Source: Perognathus longimembris pacificus
Taxonomy: Eukaryota > Chordata > Mammalia > Rodentia > Heteromyidae
Length of the DNA stretch: 64,000 nt
Direction: 5' to 3'
Assembly (NCBI RefSeq): GCF_023159225.1
Contig: NC_063171.1
Span: 13,128,326 to 13,192,325 of the forward strand
Under the pieces are notes generated by a model. That model was not told the DNA's origin and ran no database searches. It was given only the letters and a program-made list of their open reading frames with translations. A program made the position numbers and the translations under genes. This document shows, in pieces, positions 1 to 12,632 of the stretch (positions are counted from its first letter, which is position 1; each line of letters opens with the position of its first letter).

Positions 1-477
1 TTTCAAGATAGGGAAATGTGTAGCTGCTTTATTAAAGAAATCTGTATAAATCTTCTGTCTCTGCTACAAATTAAAGTACACAAGTTATAATCATTGTTAA
101 GGGAATAAACAATTAAAAGTTGTTAAGATATGTTTAGCAATGAGTTTTCTTAAAAATCATTCTAAATTTTTAGCACATTGTTCCCGAACATGGCTATCTA
201 AAAAAAATTGCAATTGTTTGCTGTAAAGATAAATAAAGCATAGTAAACAACTTTAAATTTTGCTTATAGGGAACATAGGCAAAACATTTTAATTCCAAAG
301 TAAAATCATTTCATATTTTACTTTTTATGATGCTTTTCGTTCTTTTCAAAATTCAAAATCATCCTGATTCTTCAAAGTAGTTACTCTGCTTTCTCATAAT
401 CAAAGTGCACTAAAATGTTCGGAATATTTTACTTTATGTATTTTTTTTAATTAAAGGGCATTCTGTCGTCAAGAGGT
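1..477. other. AT-rich sequence, nothing recognised
   Basis: I see no repeat boundary, no long frame and no known motif here, only short A and T runs. It may be unique intergenic or intronic DNA. Confidence 0.5.
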
Positions 478-790
478 TCACAAAACATAAGATCAGTTAT
501 GGTGGTCTATGTCTATAGTCCCAGCACTCAAGCTGCAGAGGATGTTCTCACAATTTAAGACCAGCCTAACTACATGTAAGAGACTCTATCTCAAGAATAA
601 GTATAAACAAATTGATCTTGAGTATCAAAATCCAGAGATTGCATAAACACACAAGCCCAAAAACCCTTACTTTCAATTAACCATCCAAAAGCCAGAACTA
701 GAGGTTTGTCTCCACTGGCAGAGTGCCTGCTCCGAGAAAGCTAAGTGACTACAGGAGGCTCTCAGTTCTAGCCTCAGTGCCAGTGTGATG
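478..790 (+). mobile_element. Old composite SINE (7SL/B1-like head, tRNA-like part)
   Basis: The first part (about 490-600) has the layout of a B1-like 7SL SINE on the plus strand: 'tagtcccagcactca', then 'agaccagcctaactacat', then 'actctatctcaag'. After a linker, 690-790 resembles a tRNA-derived SINE ('actggcagagtgcctgctcc' followed by 'ctcagttctagcctcagtgcca'). Other composite SINEs in the window show the same order, so I treat the two parts as one diverged element, though they could be two separate insertions. Confidence 0.5.
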
Positions 791-792
791 CC

Positions 793-794
<2 letters not shown>

Positions 795-829
<35 letters not shown>
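795..829. repeat. (CA)n microsatellite
   Basis: About 17 uninterrupted CA units sit exactly at the 3' end of the preceding SINE, a common place for microsatellites to grow from a tail. Confidence 0.9.
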
Positions 830-833
<4 letters not shown>

Positions 834-1039
834 CAAAACATTCAAAACTAATGAAATATCTATTGAGAACTAATCATGATAACTTTTCTTCATACCTTTA
901 TTTCTTTTACAACCTTTCTTTATTTCATATGAAAAAAACTTACACATGCAAGATAATAATTGAGATGCTTCTGTTTACAGAATTAATACAGAACAGTGCA
1001 ATTAATCTTTGTTTTTCTTTTTAATTCCTTTTTTCTTTT

Positions 1040-1345
1040 TTAGTAGTAGAGTTAAGACACAGAGTCTCACAGTTGCTAGGCTGATGCACTCTATTATTTT
1101 AATTATTTTTTATTGCTTTAAATATTATTTTTCTTCCCACTCAAGTGAAGTCCTGAATCACTGTCACCTACTAAATTTAGTCTTCCTTTCATTGCGGGGA
1201 TCACAAGTATGTAACAGTGCATCCGAGTTTCCTCTATGGAGACGAAGTCTTTTGGACTTTTCTGCTCTGAATGGCCTCAAACTATGATTCACCCAACCTC
1301 AGCCTCCAACATATTTTAGTACAATCAACATGAATCATTGTTCCT
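1040..1345 (-). mobile_element. B1/7SL-type SINE fragments, antisense
   Basis: Two stretches read as antisense 7SL-derived SINE: about 1050-1095 ('gacacagagtctcacagttgctaggctg') and 1265-1320 ('aatggcctcaaactatgattcacccaacctcagcctcc', in short pieces). The middle is unclear. Old and diverged. Confidence 0.45.
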
Positions 1346-3262
1346 AGCTGTGGATTGAGAAAGACTTTTGTATAAAATTTACCTATAACATCACATCTCG
1401 AGGCATCTGTGGATCATTATAAATCTTGTTGCTCTCATCTGTGCTGAAATCTCTTAACTAATTAATGAAAATTTAGAATAATGTCAACAGTAATATCAAT
1501 GTTACATTTGAGTCTGTGGGGCAAGATATACTTTTTATCATTTAATTTAGTATATCTGCAGTATTTGTTGGGAGTAAATAATGTTTTTAAAATAGTACTT
1601 AATTACAGGAGTGAGTAAAATAGGCACTTATTAGAAACCAGAGAAAAATATGGCCATTTTATTGTTTTTGATGCCTAGTGTACATATATAATTAAGCGCC
1701 TTGTGAAATATAATGTAATATTGGCTCAATCTTTTGTCTAAAAGGAACTTAAAATGAAGAAAATAAAATTTCTTTCTTGAAATTAAATATGTACTTATAT
1801 TCTTCCTATAACCCATAATTACAGAATATAGGGATTTTGATAAATAAAAGTCACACAGAAAGAATGAAAGGCAGCCTTTACCATGAGGGAGCAGATGTTT
1901 TCTTTTCATACGAGACTCTAAACTTTCATCACACACTGCTAATTACAATCTGTACATTGGTATTCTTGCAATTCAAACCATTAACCTTCATCTGTAGCAC
2001 TAGTTTCTACATAAGGTATGTTGTCATTGGAACACCCTTTCTCTTTCAAAGTCTGTGCTTGCTTGCAAAGTGAAAAGACTATGGAATGGAATCTGATTTC
2101 ATTTGCTGTTCAAAGCACATGAAGTATTTCCAACTTCCTCTCACCAATGGCTGAGGATGAAGCAGACATTATTAAACCATGTACAAGAAGAAACAAAAAT
2201 ATTTTAATAACAGAACCAGTAATAATGTATAACTAAAATAGTCTAGCTAAAAGTGAAAAAAAATACAAAGAGAATTAAAGAAGTAATTTACCAGTTCCAA
2301 AAGGAAATGATGTGCCATTATAATGTACAATTAAATTCAAGGTTATTCTTCACAAAAAGAAAAGGGAAATGGCATGCCCAAATAACAGATGCTTTGTTTA
2401 AAATGTAGTTTTGGTTCTCTTAATTACTACTTAAGATGCAGACTTTCCTTTTAGTGTCAGAAGAACAAATAATCACTAGTTTCCCTCGTTTGTGTAATAT
2501 AAGCATGATAAGATGGTATAATATTGCAAGCATTAGCTTATGCTTCGGGAAGAGTCTAAATAAAATTTTTAACAGAAAAACTGTTCATATGCTCTCTCAA
2601 TTAACTATTTCACTTCTATTAGGAAGATATGATGGCAATGGAATGAACCATATATTTATGTTATTTTCTTTCTAGTAGAATGTATATGTGTGTATACTCA
2701 AATATTTGTATACAGAAAAATAAGTATAACATATAATTACAAAATATATTTTATATAATAACTGGTATAATACTCCTTTTAGTGTATTTTGTTCTCAAAA
2801 TGAACATGATGCTTTCTCAACATTAATTCTTGAATAGGAACCAATATGGAAACTCCTCCGAATATAAAATAAATCAGGAATCTGCAAAGGAAATATAACC
2901 TTAAAAGCAAACCTCGGAATCCATCTAGGGCCATTTTCATTTCAATTACAATATTAACTAATATCTAAACATATACAATGATTTGTTATTATAACAAACA
3001 AAATGAATTTATACTTACATTCTCAGAATCAGTAATAACATATTTAAAAGATCCTATTTTGCCAAAGAAATAGTAGAGATATCAGAACAACAGGATTTAA
3101 TGAACAAGTTTAACATTTTAAATACTAAATATTTCATTAAAATTTTGTATTCCATAGAAAAATTCACATATAATGACCCTCCATAAGATTTGACATATGC
3201 CATTTAAAACTGTATTTTATCTTTGAATTTTGATAACAGTTTTCTAAGTAAAAAGTGTAGTG
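1346..3262. other. AT-rich sequence, nothing recognised
   Basis: Apart from short frames without coding character, I see no element here. No splice-site-bounded conserved exon stands out. Confidence 0.45.
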
Positions 3263-3265
3263 AGA

Positions 3266-3485
3266 TAAGCCTCCAGGGCTCATGCCTATGATGCTAGCTA
3301 CTCAGGAGACTGAGATCTGAGGATACCCATTAGAATTCAGCCAGTTTAGGAAAATCTGAAAGGTTCCAAATAACCAGCAATTAAACAAAACTGAAGGTAC
3401 AGCTCAAGTGATAGAAGGCTAATCTTGGGCAAAAAATTGTGTGAATTTATAAGGCCGTTAGTTCAGATATTAAGCTCTGTTTCTC
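3266..3485 (+). mobile_element. Composite 7SL + tRNA-like SINE
   Basis: The head reads as a B1-like 5' end ('ggctcatgcctatgatgc', 'tagctactcaggagactgag', 'atctgaggat'). It is followed by a tRNA-like segment ('acagctcaagtgatagaagg') and a B-box-like 'ttagttcagatattaagc'. The same order occurs at about 10.6, 22.5, 44.9, 45.5 and 56.2 kb, so this is a family of composite SINEs. Confidence 0.6.
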
Positions 3486-3629
3486 AGTAGAGTTTAGAAA
3501 GTTGAAGGATAATGACCTAGAAGTTTCTCTGAAGAAACTTACCAAATGTCAAAGTAAACAATTGTATTACTTTCATTATTAAGTATTTGTGTCATCGTTA
3601 ATTCTTTTCTTCAATTCCACAAATAATAT

Positions 3630-3930
3630 TTGATTTTTTGTGAGATTAACTTTTTAAATGATTTAAATTTGTCAAAGTGATGTATAGAAGGGATATAGTT
3701 TCATATGTAAGGCAGTGAGTACATTTCTTATCAAACTTGTTACCTCTTCCTTCATTTTTCTCCCACCTTCCCCACTCCCCATTTCCCTCCTTCCACCCCA
3801 GTTGTACAGTTGGTTTACAGCATATAGTTTTGCAAGTATTGCTGTTGCATTGGTTCACCTTTTACCTTTTGTCTCTCTGTTTTTCTAATACCCTTCCCTT
3901 TCCTAATTCAGATAAATGTATATTTTTAAA
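3630..3930 (-). mobile_element. L1 3' UTR fragment
   Basis: On the minus strand this is the same 3' UTR seen at the end of the L1 at 44.4-44.9 kb: the tail with 'tttgtcaaagtgatgtata', the pyrimidine-rich 'cttcatttttctcccacc' block, then 'gttgtacagttggtttaca' and 'tgctgttgcattggttcacc'. It is 5' truncated, with no ORF2 part. Confidence 0.75.
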
Positions 3931-4019
3931 CAATGTTAAAAGCTATTACATTAAAATGCACTTGCAAAGAAATTTTAGTGTTAAATATTTTTTGACTTCT
4001 TAGTAAAGCAAATAATTTG

Positions 4020-4290
4020 GTAATATTTTTTTAAATTATTTTAAAGCATTTTAAGTAGTTACACAATCATCTTGATCAGTATTACCCTTTTCATTTTCTC
4101 CCATCACTCGCATCCCACCCATCCCTCCAGTTTACGGAGAACTACTCTCACATATATACCTTGAATATTGTGACTAAATTTTCTCATTCTTCTTTCTATT
4201 CATCAGTCTTATTCCTAACCTCTCTCTGTACAACACATTTTTTTCAGTTTACCAGTAGTCATTAATTCATAAACTAGTACTTGAAAGAAA
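4020..4290 (-). mobile_element. Older L1-like 3' end, antisense
   Basis: The layout resembles the neighbouring L1 3' UTR (T-rich start, then a 'ttcattttctcccatcactc' block and C-rich text), but identity is low. Probably an older L1 tail. Confidence 0.35.
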
Positions 4291-5275
4291 TGCATGCATA
4301 TAAATCTTTTCTACTTTATATTCTTTCATATTTTACCCCAAACTTTAAATTGTAAACTGAGGCTTTGAATACTTAAGAATTTTTGTTATGCTTGCTTCTC
4401 ATTACTTTATTGTAATACATTTTAACAAACCATTTCTCTTTCTTTTTGCATGTTCAGTAAAATCTAAAGAATATATTGCACATAAAAAGAATAGAGTGCA
4501 TTTATTTCTGTTTTACATATTTTCAAGCACAATAGGTGCTGACAAATGCTGGGCAATCTGCGTTCACTTTTCTGTCCCTCCACCTTTTAACATATTTTCT
4601 CAAATTTGTCAGTGCTCCACTGTCCCATGCTAGAAACAAAGATCAGATTTTCTTAGAAATGTAAGATATTACTTCCAGGTAGGTGTCCATCAATTGCATT
4701 TACTTGTGAAGTTATTTTACCATCATGTCCAATCCCTTTTTATTAATAATTGCTTAATTTCATAACACTCCTGAAATCTGAATGAGATAGCCTCCTGAAG
4801 AAAGGAACCATTACTCTCAAATGCATAAATACCACCAACAAAGCATACCTCAAACAACCACATTTTTACCTAACTAGTTTTTAATAATTAAAATTTATTA
4901 CAACCATTTCCGTGTACTGAATTAAAGGAAATTAATGTTTAATAAAAGAAGTCTAGGTAAGAAGAATTTGTTCTAATAATTTTATTTTTATTGTAATTCG
5001 AATTAGCTATTCTTTTTTCATTAGAAGAGTTTTGTTTTTTCCTTGTTTGTTCCCCAAAAAAATAAGTGAATAAAAGCATATCAAGACAAAAATATGTGGG
5101 TAACAATATAACTGGAGTGTTAGAGGAGCCTTTTTAGAAGGAATAATGAAGAGTAAGTAGTTTTCCCCAAGTGAGCCTCTTGCCTGGAGTTCCTTCTCTA
5201 TCAACAAAATGATGTTTTAAATGTTCACTTGCTTCTGTGAAGAGGAGCATTACAGGAGTTAGACCTAAAGAGTAA
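4291..5275. other. AT-rich sequence, nothing recognised
   Basis: No recognisable repeat or exon between the old L1 tail and the SINE insertion. Confidence 0.45.
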
Positions 5276-5288
5276 GATGTTCATATTT

Positions 5289-5538
5289 GTTTATTTATTT
5301 ATTTTTATTTACTCATTCTTTCATTCATTCATTCATTTTGCAAGTGCTGGGGCTTGGGGCTTAGGACTCAGAGTCTGAGCACTGTCACTGGATTCTTTTT
5401 GCTCAAGGCTAACACTTTACCACCTGTTCCACAGTGCCCCTTCTGGCTTTTTCTATATATGTGGTGCTGAAGAATCAACCCTAGGGCTTCATGTATACGA
5501 GGCAAGCACTCTAACACTAGGCCATATTCCCAGCCCAC
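5289..5538 (-). mobile_element. IDL-Geo SINE, antisense, with TSD
   Basis: A dimeric SINE on the minus strand. On the plus strand one reads the Geo half first ('gcaagtgctggggcttgggg' to 'ctttttgctcaaggctaac'), then the ID-like half ending 'ggccatattcccagccc'. It is flanked by 'gatgttcatattt' (5276-5288) and 'gatgtttatattt' (5539-5551), a 13 bp TSD with one mismatch. The tail is an old tttattta/attc-type simple repeat. Confidence 0.88.
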
Positions 5539-5574
5539 GATGTTTATATTTATATTCTCCTAACTCAAACTGGT

Positions 5575-6025
5575 AGCCTGCATAAGAGCAATAAGTGGGA
5601 AATATTAGTACCTGTCTAGGATAATGCTAGCAGAAGATGACCATAGCTCAATAGCTATGTACATACGAACACATAAGATGATGCTAAGCAAAATGAAATC
5701 CAAGTTATGGAAACCAGAGTTTTATCACTGTTATTCTTATTTTCAACATACCATGTGAAAACATTCCTTTTTCTCTTCTCTTTCTTCCCCATGGTTTTAC
5801 CCCTGATGACACTTTAACTGATTTTGATAACCTCAATATTGTATATATGTGTATTGGAAGCAGGGAAGGGAAGGGGGGTATCAAAATGGATAAATAACAG
5901 ATAAAAGACAAACCAGTACAATGGCAATGATTACAAAATTATAACTATATGCTGTAACTGTACAATTCATGTGGGGGGTGGGAAGTAGTGAGGGGGGACA
6001 ATGGGGGGTATGCAAGCAGTTTGAA
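5575..6025 (+). mobile_element. L1 3' end (3' UTR), 5' truncated
   Basis: Plus-strand L1 3' region. Shared landmarks with the copy at 44.4-44.8 kb include 'gaacacataagatgatgct', 'ttattttcaacataccatgtg' (shortened here), 'gataaaagacaaacca' and the G-rich 'gggggacaatggggggta' block. ORF2 is absent. Confidence 0.75.
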
Positions 6026-6241
6026 TTTTTTTTTTTTTTTTTTTTTTTGCCAGTCCTGGGTCTTGAACTCAGTTAGACCTGGGCACTGTCCCTGGCTTCT
6101 TTTTGCTTAAGGCTAGCACTGTACTAGTTGAGCCACAGTGTCACTTGTGGCTTTTTCTCTTTATGTGGTACTGAGGAATTGAGCCCAGGGCTTTGTGCAT
6201 GGTAGGCAAGCACTCTGCCGCTATGCCTCATTCTTAGCCCC
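6026..6241 (-). mobile_element. IDL-Geo SINE, antisense
   Basis: Begins with a 23-base T run (the tail), then 'gccagtcctgggtcttgaac', and ends 'ttcttagcccc'. Inserted at the 3' end of the preceding L1. No clean TSD seen. Confidence 0.88.
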
Positions 6242-9220
6242 TTATTAGAACTTTGAAAATTAACAACTAAATTAATTTTAAAAATTAAAAAAGTATATCT
6301 CCTTGACTCAGAAAGTAGGGTTCAAATTCCACAACAGTATGTTCAGTATTAGAACCCAGGAAAATTGGGACAACTCATCATCAGATACTTCATCATGCTA
6401 ATTCCTTCAGTTCTGGATAAATAGTGAGTCTAATATTTCTAAAAGAAGATTCAAATCAGAGATTTGGGGCATAAGTGCAGAACGATAACATGTTATAGAT
6501 AATAACTTCTTCCTTAAAATATTTACTGTAAATCAACTTTCTTTTGATCAATTACACAAAAGCATTACATCACCTTTGCTATTTCTATAAATATAATTAA
6601 CTGATTACACAAGATGTAGCTTGTCTATGACTAGCTTATTATATATTTTTCATTCTTATGGTTTATTCAGAAAGAACAAAATAGATTGTAGAGGATCGGT
6701 CTTTCTTTAGTCCCAAGTCAACATTACATTCATTTGTGGCAATATCAAAAGAATAATTATATAATAATCATTATTCTTTGATCTATCTAGGGCACTGAGT
6801 TATCCTAAGGATAATAACAATATAATAAATAATAACAATTACTTGATTTATTCACATGTTTCCATATTGACTTGTCCTAAATTCCAATTAAACTGAAGTC
6901 CTTCTTACTATGCTTCATCCAGGTCTCTGCTGATGAATTTTTAAATAAAGGCTTTTATTTCATTCTCAAAAAGATGTCTCATACTTCTTTGGATTTTTAA
7001 CATGTAATGTGTGTTCAGTAGAATGGGAAGAAATCAATGTCCAATCTTCACCCTGGGTAAGGACAAGATTATGAGATTCTACTTGTAAATCTACTCTTCC
7101 TACGCACAATTTCTAAACCAAGTGTACGTCTCATAAAACGGATGAATGTATTATGAGTAATAAATTAGAAAACTTTAAGATTATTTTACTTTACTATCTG
7201 TGTCCTTGTTCCTTCCAAAATTGCAAAAATTTAAACTGTTGAAACCACGTGAGGTCTCCTTGAAGAAATAGTGACTGTGAAACTTACACTTCCATCACTC
7301 ACCAGGATCACTGAGCTTCCCTGTGTACGCACAAGAGATCCCATATTGCTGCTTATTTATTTCTATTACAGCAGGTATTTATTAATACACTAAAATACTG
7401 AGCACAAACATTTTTTTTCTGAAACCCCGATGTGTAGAGATAGTTGAAGTGCTTTTCAGGCAGAGTCAAGTGATCTTTGCATGAGTTCAATCCACTGAGT
7501 ACAAGGTAGTCATACTGCACATTACAAAATAAACACGAATAATTATAAGACCACAATGGAGAAGAGAAAGGCTTTCTGTACACAAATTGCAAAAGACATC
7601 AAATTTAGAAAATAATTTATTTAAAAGAAGAAAAATTAATTTTGGTAGTGTTCCTAAATTCAAACAAAATAAAAATACAGGCCTATACTTTTTTGAACTA
7701 AATAGAAAATTATTAACATCAACAATTTGTTAAGAAAAGAAAAATCAGTAACATTTCAACCAGAGAAATATATCAATAATGTATTTCCCTAACAACAACG
7801 TACTTACAAATAAGGATTTCTTCTCAACTTTAAAATAACATTCTACAATACTGAAATTAAGTATTTCTTCAAATAGTTCAATAAAACCCTACTAAATTTA
7901 ATTAAGAATTGTCTTTTTTTAATGGTTTTTTATTCCCTTTCCAAGATGTAAACTTTGCTATTTATTATACAGTGGGACTATTTGGTCCTGGATCTGTCAT
8001 ATTTAATGTTTACTAAGTTCACTTATAACAGCATTGCATATCATGTCTGCAAGCAGCAAAAGCCTCTTGGACCTTGGGTGGATTTAGATTCAGTAGCTAT
8101 GTAGGCTTTTCTGGTGAAAAGCCAAATGAGTACAGGCATGCCTGTGGTATCACTGAGCTTCAAAAAATGGGAATCTAAATAACTTGTTTGCATACCAAAA
8201 TATGTGTGTGAAATTTTAGTCAGGCACCACTTCTCAGCCAACAGTCTGGTCATATTCACTCATTATCATTTCAGTGGTTTGACTGTGGAACTGCCTGTGT
8301 GAATCGAGTTGCCTCAGGTGGTACAAACCTTAGGCAAGTACAGAATGACATTTACATTAATCCAGATTTTCTTTTAAAGCAGGGACATATCATTAAATAG
8401 AGAGAGAAAAAAAGTTTTGACAGTATTCATGGGAATACTAACTGAAAGAATGCCTTCTTTTTTACTGGTCCTCATGCTGAACACAAGATCAGAGGCTGTT
8501 TCTGCTATTAGATAACACAGCAAACAGTGTCAAGATGAAATAAATGGGAAAATAAATGAACCAAGAAGAGAAAACCTATGTGACCCTAAATCAAGCTGTA
8601 TGAAGCCTCTACTACACAGACTTGGACTTTTATAATTTATCTATTCTTCTCTTACACACTTCTCCAAAACTCTTTTCTTAAGTAGTTTTTTTGTTGTTTT
8701 CTGTCAGTTGTGGCTTTTAGAGAGTCTTAAGTGATTAAAAAAGTGCCTGCTCAGCAACTTTCCATTCATTAGGGAATAATTCATCTCTTCTTTTCTCTTA
8801 CATTGTAGTTCATACTTGAGTCAGCTATGTGAATCTAATCTGTCCTTTATTAACTTAAGGACTGGTGTTTCTTGGATAATCTGAAAACAATAACTGATTT
8901 TTATTGTGATCTTTTAAATTGTAACTAAGGAAGTCAAGAGACACTGATAGGATGAGTTATCAATTTAAATGTTTGAAAGCTAAATTCATGTTTCTGATTT
9001 GTTTTAGAAACCATTGCTGCTCTTGCAAATGGAATGATAGATGCTAAATAACTTTAGTCACATATAGGCGTATCTTCATAATATTCATTGTGGAAGATGA
9101 AAAGATTATTGTTTTCAATGTTCAGAAGAATTAAAGGGATATTAGAATTTATAGAGACTACAGAAATACAGACATGAAGTTCTCAAAGTTTATTTCAGAA
9201 GGCAGTTTCACACTAGTCTC
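6242..9220. other. AT-rich sequence, nothing recognised
   Basis: About 3 kb without a recognisable repeat or coding region. The short frames have no domain I know. Confidence 0.45.
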
Positions 9221-9530
9221 TTATTTTCTTCCTTCCTTCCCTCAAACTTTCCTTCCTTCCTCCTTCACTCTCTCCCTTCCTTCTTCCGTCCTTCTTCTTT
9301 CTCTCTCTTCCTTTCTTTCTCCCTCCCTCCCTTATTTTCTTTCTTTCCTTTTTCCTTTTTTTTTGTACCAGTCCTGGGGCTTGTTGAACTCAGGGCCCTG
9401 GACATTGGCCTGAACTATTTTTCTCACAGGCAACTTTCCTGCCATGCCTGGCTATGACCTGCACTCCTCAGATTTCACCTTAATCATCAGTATCCAGCCT
9501 CATACTAGATCTTGATATGCAATTTTATGT
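9221..9530 (-). mobile_element. Pyrimidine tract and degraded Geo-bearing SINE
   Basis: A TTCC/TCTC-rich tract (9225-9365) leads into 'accagtcctggggcttg', the antisense 3' end of a Geo-type SINE. After that come only weak matches ('ctcagatttcaccttaatc'), which fit the B1-like head of the composite SINEs. Confidence 0.55.
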
Positions 9531-9734
9531 GATGAGCACTGAAGTATTTACCTATCAAGGAGTTTATATATAATTTCAAAGGCTATCTGGGCACAGTAGT
9601 TCGAGCCATGGATCTTCATTTGATCACCACTAGGCATGAAAACAAGGATGAAATAATAATGAATGGAGATGTACCAAGGATATTTTTCAGTATTTGTAAA
9701 AAACGTTAAACTCTGAAAATAGAAACAGATTTGT

Positions 9735-9736
<2 letters not shown>

Positions 9737-9776
<40 letters not shown>
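9737..9776. repeat. (AT)n microsatellite
   Basis: About 20 uninterrupted AT units, self-complementary. Confidence 0.9.
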
Positions 9777-9778
<2 letters not shown>

Positions 9779-10600
9779 TGTTTATTAGCCATAAATTTTC
9801 TGTTTTTGACAGTAAAGCAAAGCAGAATTAACCTATTTTCTATATTGTGTGAAAACATGATAAAAGAAGAAATAAAATTTGCAAGAAGAAATGCAGTATA
9901 GCTTATTGTTGCTTTAGGAGTGTGACTAACATATTTATTTCACATTCAAAGCTGTAAAAAATGATGGCAGCCTTGTGAATCATTTGAAGAATTGAGAAGT
10001 CTCTTAGTGATTTGAACACACAAGAAAAACCTACAGTGTTCAACCTATAGCCTAGCAATTCATAGTTCTCAGGTATTCTGTCCTCCATAGTCAGATGATC
10101 ATTTACATGTTGACTTCCTAAAAATGGCAGAAGTATTTGTACAAACTTGTGAACTTAAACATGCATCCTTAAACATGTAATCCTTAATAAAAGTTTTATG
10201 ATAAGTTGCTAATCCCATGGCAATGATTTCTAAGAATTAATATCAATCCATCACCATGCTCAAGTACTTCTTCCTTTATTACAGCAAACAATAAACTGGA
10301 AAGCTATATTCCTGTTAGGGTCATTATTTCCATTTTTAAAATTCTTCCTTGATAAAAAACTGAGTTCAGTAGAAAAACTATATCCTTTTAATTCTCACTT
10401 TTTTTTTTAAGAGTCAAGAAATTGTTTTGGTAAGAAGATCCATCAGTCCCTTCCTGGGTGACTGACCTTGAGCAATTTGTTTAAGTTTCATTTTCTGCAT
10501 GACAAAAACATGACCAGCACTTCAACTGATCAAGAAATAACAAGTGGCTAGTCTTGTTCTAATTACTTGAAATTAGTATTTCTAAATCTCTGCTAAAAAT
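9777..10600. other. AT-rich sequence, nothing recognised
   Basis: No repeat or gene recognised. Confidence 0.45.
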
Positions 10601-10604
10601 CTGC

Positions 10605-10800
10605 TAAGCTTAAGGAGGCTGAGATCTGAGGATCACCGTTTACAGGCAGAAAGCCTGTAAGACTCTTATCTCCAATAAAGTACTCACAAAAAGCTGGATG
10701 TGGCACTATGCACCAAATGGTAGAGCACTAGTCGAGCACCAAGAGGCTCAAGGAAAGTGTCCAGGCCCTGAGCTCAAGCCCCAGGACTGGCAAATAAGGA
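10605..10800 (+). mobile_element. Composite SINE with Geo-like 3' end
   Basis: A truncated 7SL-like head ('aaggaggctgagatctgagg') is followed by an ID-like segment ('atggtagagcactagtcgag') and then the Geo 3' end ('ccctgagctcaagccccagg', 'actggcaaa'). One element thus joins 7SL-like, tRNA-like and Geo-like modules. This resembles, by memory, the multi-domain SINEs reported from kangaroo rats. Confidence 0.7.
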
Positions 10801-11640
10801 TGAGGGGATTCCTTATTTCATAGGATCTACATGCAAGTACAAAGCTTTTGGGTAGGACTTTTAATTAGACAGCTACATATATTTAAGAATATTCATAGGC
10901 TTATCATACACAACGTGAAATGACATTAATCTGCATTAATTTTAATTTTTTCTTAAATCTTGATTAAAAATTATAGAGTTTTCCCTTTTTAATCAGGGAG
11001 ATTTTTAAAGGAACTCTCCCTCTCCTCTGTATGAAAATATGATGACAAAGCATACTGTACATATAAAAAGATATTAGATAGATATATACTCAAATACATC
11101 ATTTTCACATAGATAACTTATAATTTATTTATCAATAATAATATATCATTTATAATATAAATGATATGTAAATAATTGTTATATAATATTTTTATTAATT
11201 AAGAAAAATATCCTGTATTTATTCACTTCAGACCCATTCCTACCCCCAAAACTTTTTCTATTTAAATTAAATAGCCTTGGTTAAAAAGAGTCTCCTGAAA
11301 ATATCTATATCTGTCCATCTATCTATCTATCTATCTATCAAATGGAAAGTCTTTTGTGCAAATATTCAGTATATACACAATCATTTCATGGAAATGAAGA
11401 CAGTGATAACTAGTGGTTTACATAGATAAAATATATACAATTCGCAGCGTTTTACCTTAAACTATCCAATCTGTAAGAACTTGAGCTTGGGCTTGTGTTA
11501 ACTAATTTTATATGTCAGTTTTTCTGGCTATGGAATTTCCAGATATGAGGTTAAAATATCACACATGACTGCGGGGGAAGTTGTAGATTCGCATGAGATT
11601 TGCTGTATATGATTTTTTTCTTATTTCAAGGAATATTATA
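10801..11640. other. AT-rich sequence with a (TCTA)n microsatellite
   Basis: Only a TCTA tetranucleotide run at about 11313-11339 is recognisable. The rest is A/T-rich with palindromic AT stretches near 11120-11200. Confidence 0.5.
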
Positions 11641-11644
11641 TTAT

Positions 11645-12300
11645 TTTTTAAATTTAATTTTATTGTCAAAGTGATATACATAGGGGTTCCAGTTACATAT
11701 GAAAGGTAATGAGTCCATATCTTGTCAAACGTTTTACCTCCTCTCTCATTTTTCTTCCACCATCCCTTCTCCTCAACCTCCCCGCCCCAGAGTTGTACAG
11801 TTCATTTCAACATACTGTCCTGTAAGTATGCTGTTGCATAGGTTCACCCTTTGTCCTTTGTCTCACCATTTGACGTTCCCCTTCCTTTTACCAATTCAGA
11901 AAAACATATATACAATACCCAGGGTATTAAGGTTAAATACAGTGACAACAGGGGCTAAACTATAGGAAAGAAAAACACAGAAAAAATACTTTCAGGTAGT
12001 ACATTAAAAATAATAACAACAGTGAAAAACAACTTGTTTGCATATCTTTTTTTTTTTTTTGGCCAGTCCTGGGCCTTGGACTCAGGGCCTGAGCACTGTC
12101 CCTGGCTTCTTTTTGCTCAAGGCTAGCACTCTGCCACTTGAGCCACAGTGCCACTTCTGGCAGTTTTCTGTATATGTGGTGCTGAGGAATCGAACCCAGG
12201 GCCTCATGTATATGAGGCAAGCTCTCTTGCCACTAGGCCATATCCCCAGCCCTTGTTTGCATATCTTGAAGGTCATTTCCCTTTAGCTGGTTAAGATTTG
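11645..12300 (-). mobile_element. L1 3' UTR, antisense, split by a SINE
   Basis: The minus-strand L1 tail begins with 'aatttaattttattgtcaaa', followed by the pyrimidine block and 'gttgtacagttcatttc', then runs to about 12032. An IDL-Geo is inserted at 12049-12251 with a 16 bp TSD. The short continuation beyond the SINE is probably still L1. Confidence 0.72.
12049..12251 (-). mobile_element. IDL-Geo SINE, antisense, perfect TSD
   Basis: Complete dimer: T-rich tail, 'ggccagtcctgggccttgga', the central 'cacttgagccacagtgccac', and the end 'ggccatatccccagcc'. The 16 bp sequence cttgtttgcatatctt occurs on both sides (12033-12048 and 12252-12267), so the boundaries are firm. Confidence 0.95.
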
Positions 12301-12626
12301 CACTTGAGTTGCTACACTTATTAAAGCAGATTGTCTTTCTTAAACTGGATGGAAAGCATCCAATATACCAAGGATCTACATTGAGCAAAAGGTACAGGAA
12401 AGGAGAACAATATTTTGTCTGACTACTTAAACTACGAAATGGGCCTTCTTCTACACTGACACTGGAATTTAGACTAGTGGTCTCTTCATGAAACTGAAGC
12501 TAAACCTCTAGCTTTCCTAAATTTTCAGCATGTAGACCTTCTCATTACAAGGAGTTTCATAAACTATTCTTGATAATGAACCTACTTATGGATAAGTAGA
12601 AAGACATATAAACATACAGCTAGGTG
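12268..12626. other. Sequence with nothing recognised
   Basis: No clear element between the SINE and the endogenous retrovirus. Confidence 0.4.
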
Positions 12627-12632
12627 ATAAGT